This document shows positions 6,330 to 6,701 of a stretch of 6,701 nt of DNA, piece by piece (positions within the stretch are counted from its first letter, which is position 1; each line of letters starts with the position of its first letter). The notes beneath the pieces were generated by a model, which saw only the letters and a program-made list of their open reading frames with translations, made no database searches and had not been told where the DNA came from. The stretch lies in contig JAFAMS010000234.1 of the NCBI GenBank assembly GCA_019233165.1, positions 1 to 6,701 on the forward strand, written 5' to 3'. Made by a program: the position numbers and the translations under genes. Origin of the DNA: Vulcanimicrobiota bacterium. GTDB lineage: Bacteria > Vulcanimicrobiota > Vulcanimicrobiia > Vulcanimicrobiales > Vulcanimicrobiaceae.

Positions 6330-6701
6330 CGGCGCTGCGCATCGAGAACCTCAGCGCCGCGTACGGCGACACCCAGGTGCTGTGGGACGTCGGCCTCGAG
6401 ATCGCCGAGGGCGACGTCGTCGCTCTGATCGGAAGCAACGGTGCCGGAAAATCGACGCTGCTCGGCGCAATCAGCGGGCAGGTAACGGTCGTCGGCGGTC
6501 GTGTTTCCTACGGCGACGAGGAGCTGACGTCGAAGGCTCCCGATGCGATTGTGCGCACCGGTGTGGTGCAAGTGCCGCAAGGCCGCCGCCTCTTCGGCTC
6601 GCTAACCGTTCGCGAGAATCTGCTGATGGGCGCGTATCTCCGCGACGACGGCAAGGTCGCCGCCGATCTCGAACGGACGCTCGAGCTCCTCCCGCGGCTG
6701 C
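6326..6701 (+). CDS. livF: Branched-chain-amino-acid-type ABC transporter ATP-binding protein LivF, 5' part (cut by window end)
   Basis: This is the partner ATPase of LivG, expected to form the nucleotide-binding pair beneath LivH/LivM. About 125 of an expected ~235 residues are visible. They include the opening LRIENLSAAYGDTQVLWDV with A-loop Tyr13, Walker A GSNGAGKS (36-43), STLLGAISG, and the Q-loop region VVQVPQGRRLFGSLTVRENLLMGAY, in which VPxGRRxF is the LivF hallmark (LivG has TFQ instead). The signature, Walker B, D-loop and switch His lie beyond the window, so catalytic competence cannot be judged. The start is the ATG that overlaps the livG stop as ATGA. No independent ribosome binding site is evident. 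Identity is secure from motif and position as the last gene of the binding protein-H-M-G-F order. Confidence 0.94.
   Translation, partial: MTALRIENLSAAYGDTQVLWDVGLEIAEGDVVALIGSNGAGKSTLLGAISGQVTVVGGRVSYGDEELTSKAPDAIVRTGVVQVPQGRRLFGSLTVRENLLMGAYLRDDGKVAADLERTLELLPRL

Overview
The whole window is coding on the + strand. It reads as one compact gene string: the 3' part of trpF, then trpB and trpA, followed after only 8 bases by a complete five-gene branched-chain-amino-acid-type (HAAT/LIV family) ABC transporter cassette in the order binding protein, livH, livM, livG, livF. The last gene is cut by the window end. No RNA gene, insertion sequence, CRISPR array or convincing intrinsic terminator was seen, and no gap between genes exceeds 13 bases.

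By eye the DNA is GC-rich, with strong G/C preference at third codon positions, and this creates many long antisense and out-of-phase open frames that are not genes. The binding protein has a Sec-type signal peptide with no lipobox cysteine, which fits a free periplasmic protein in a diderm (Gram-negative-type) bacterium. The gene style recalls high-GC, uncultivated lineages such as Candidatus Eremiobacterota (WPS-2), but that is only an impression; a proteobacterium or another diderm cannot be excluded from this window.

Region 1 (1-2497) covers the last enzymes of tryptophan synthesis. TrpF isomerises phosphoribosylanthranilate, TrpA cleaves indole-3-glycerol phosphate to indole, and TrpB condenses indole with serine. 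trpF overlaps trpB by 14 bases and trpB overlaps trpA by 1 base (TAATG), typical of translational coupling in an enzyme complex. Catalytic residues are present wherever they fall inside the window.

Region 2 (2506-6701) covers the transporter: a secreted solute-binding protein, two membrane permeases and two cytoplasmic ATPases. livH-livM, livM-livG and livG-livF are each joined by a 4-base ATGA stop/start overlap. The binding protein to livH junction is the exception: livH appears to start at a TTG with no clear ribosome binding site, which could keep permease levels below those of the binding protein.

Nothing here is clearly a new system. The points most worth a second look are the near-seamless join of the trp genes to a LIV-type transporter whose ligand pocket looks unlike LivJ, the start-stop minicistron ahead of livH, and the non-canonical ABC signature in LivG.
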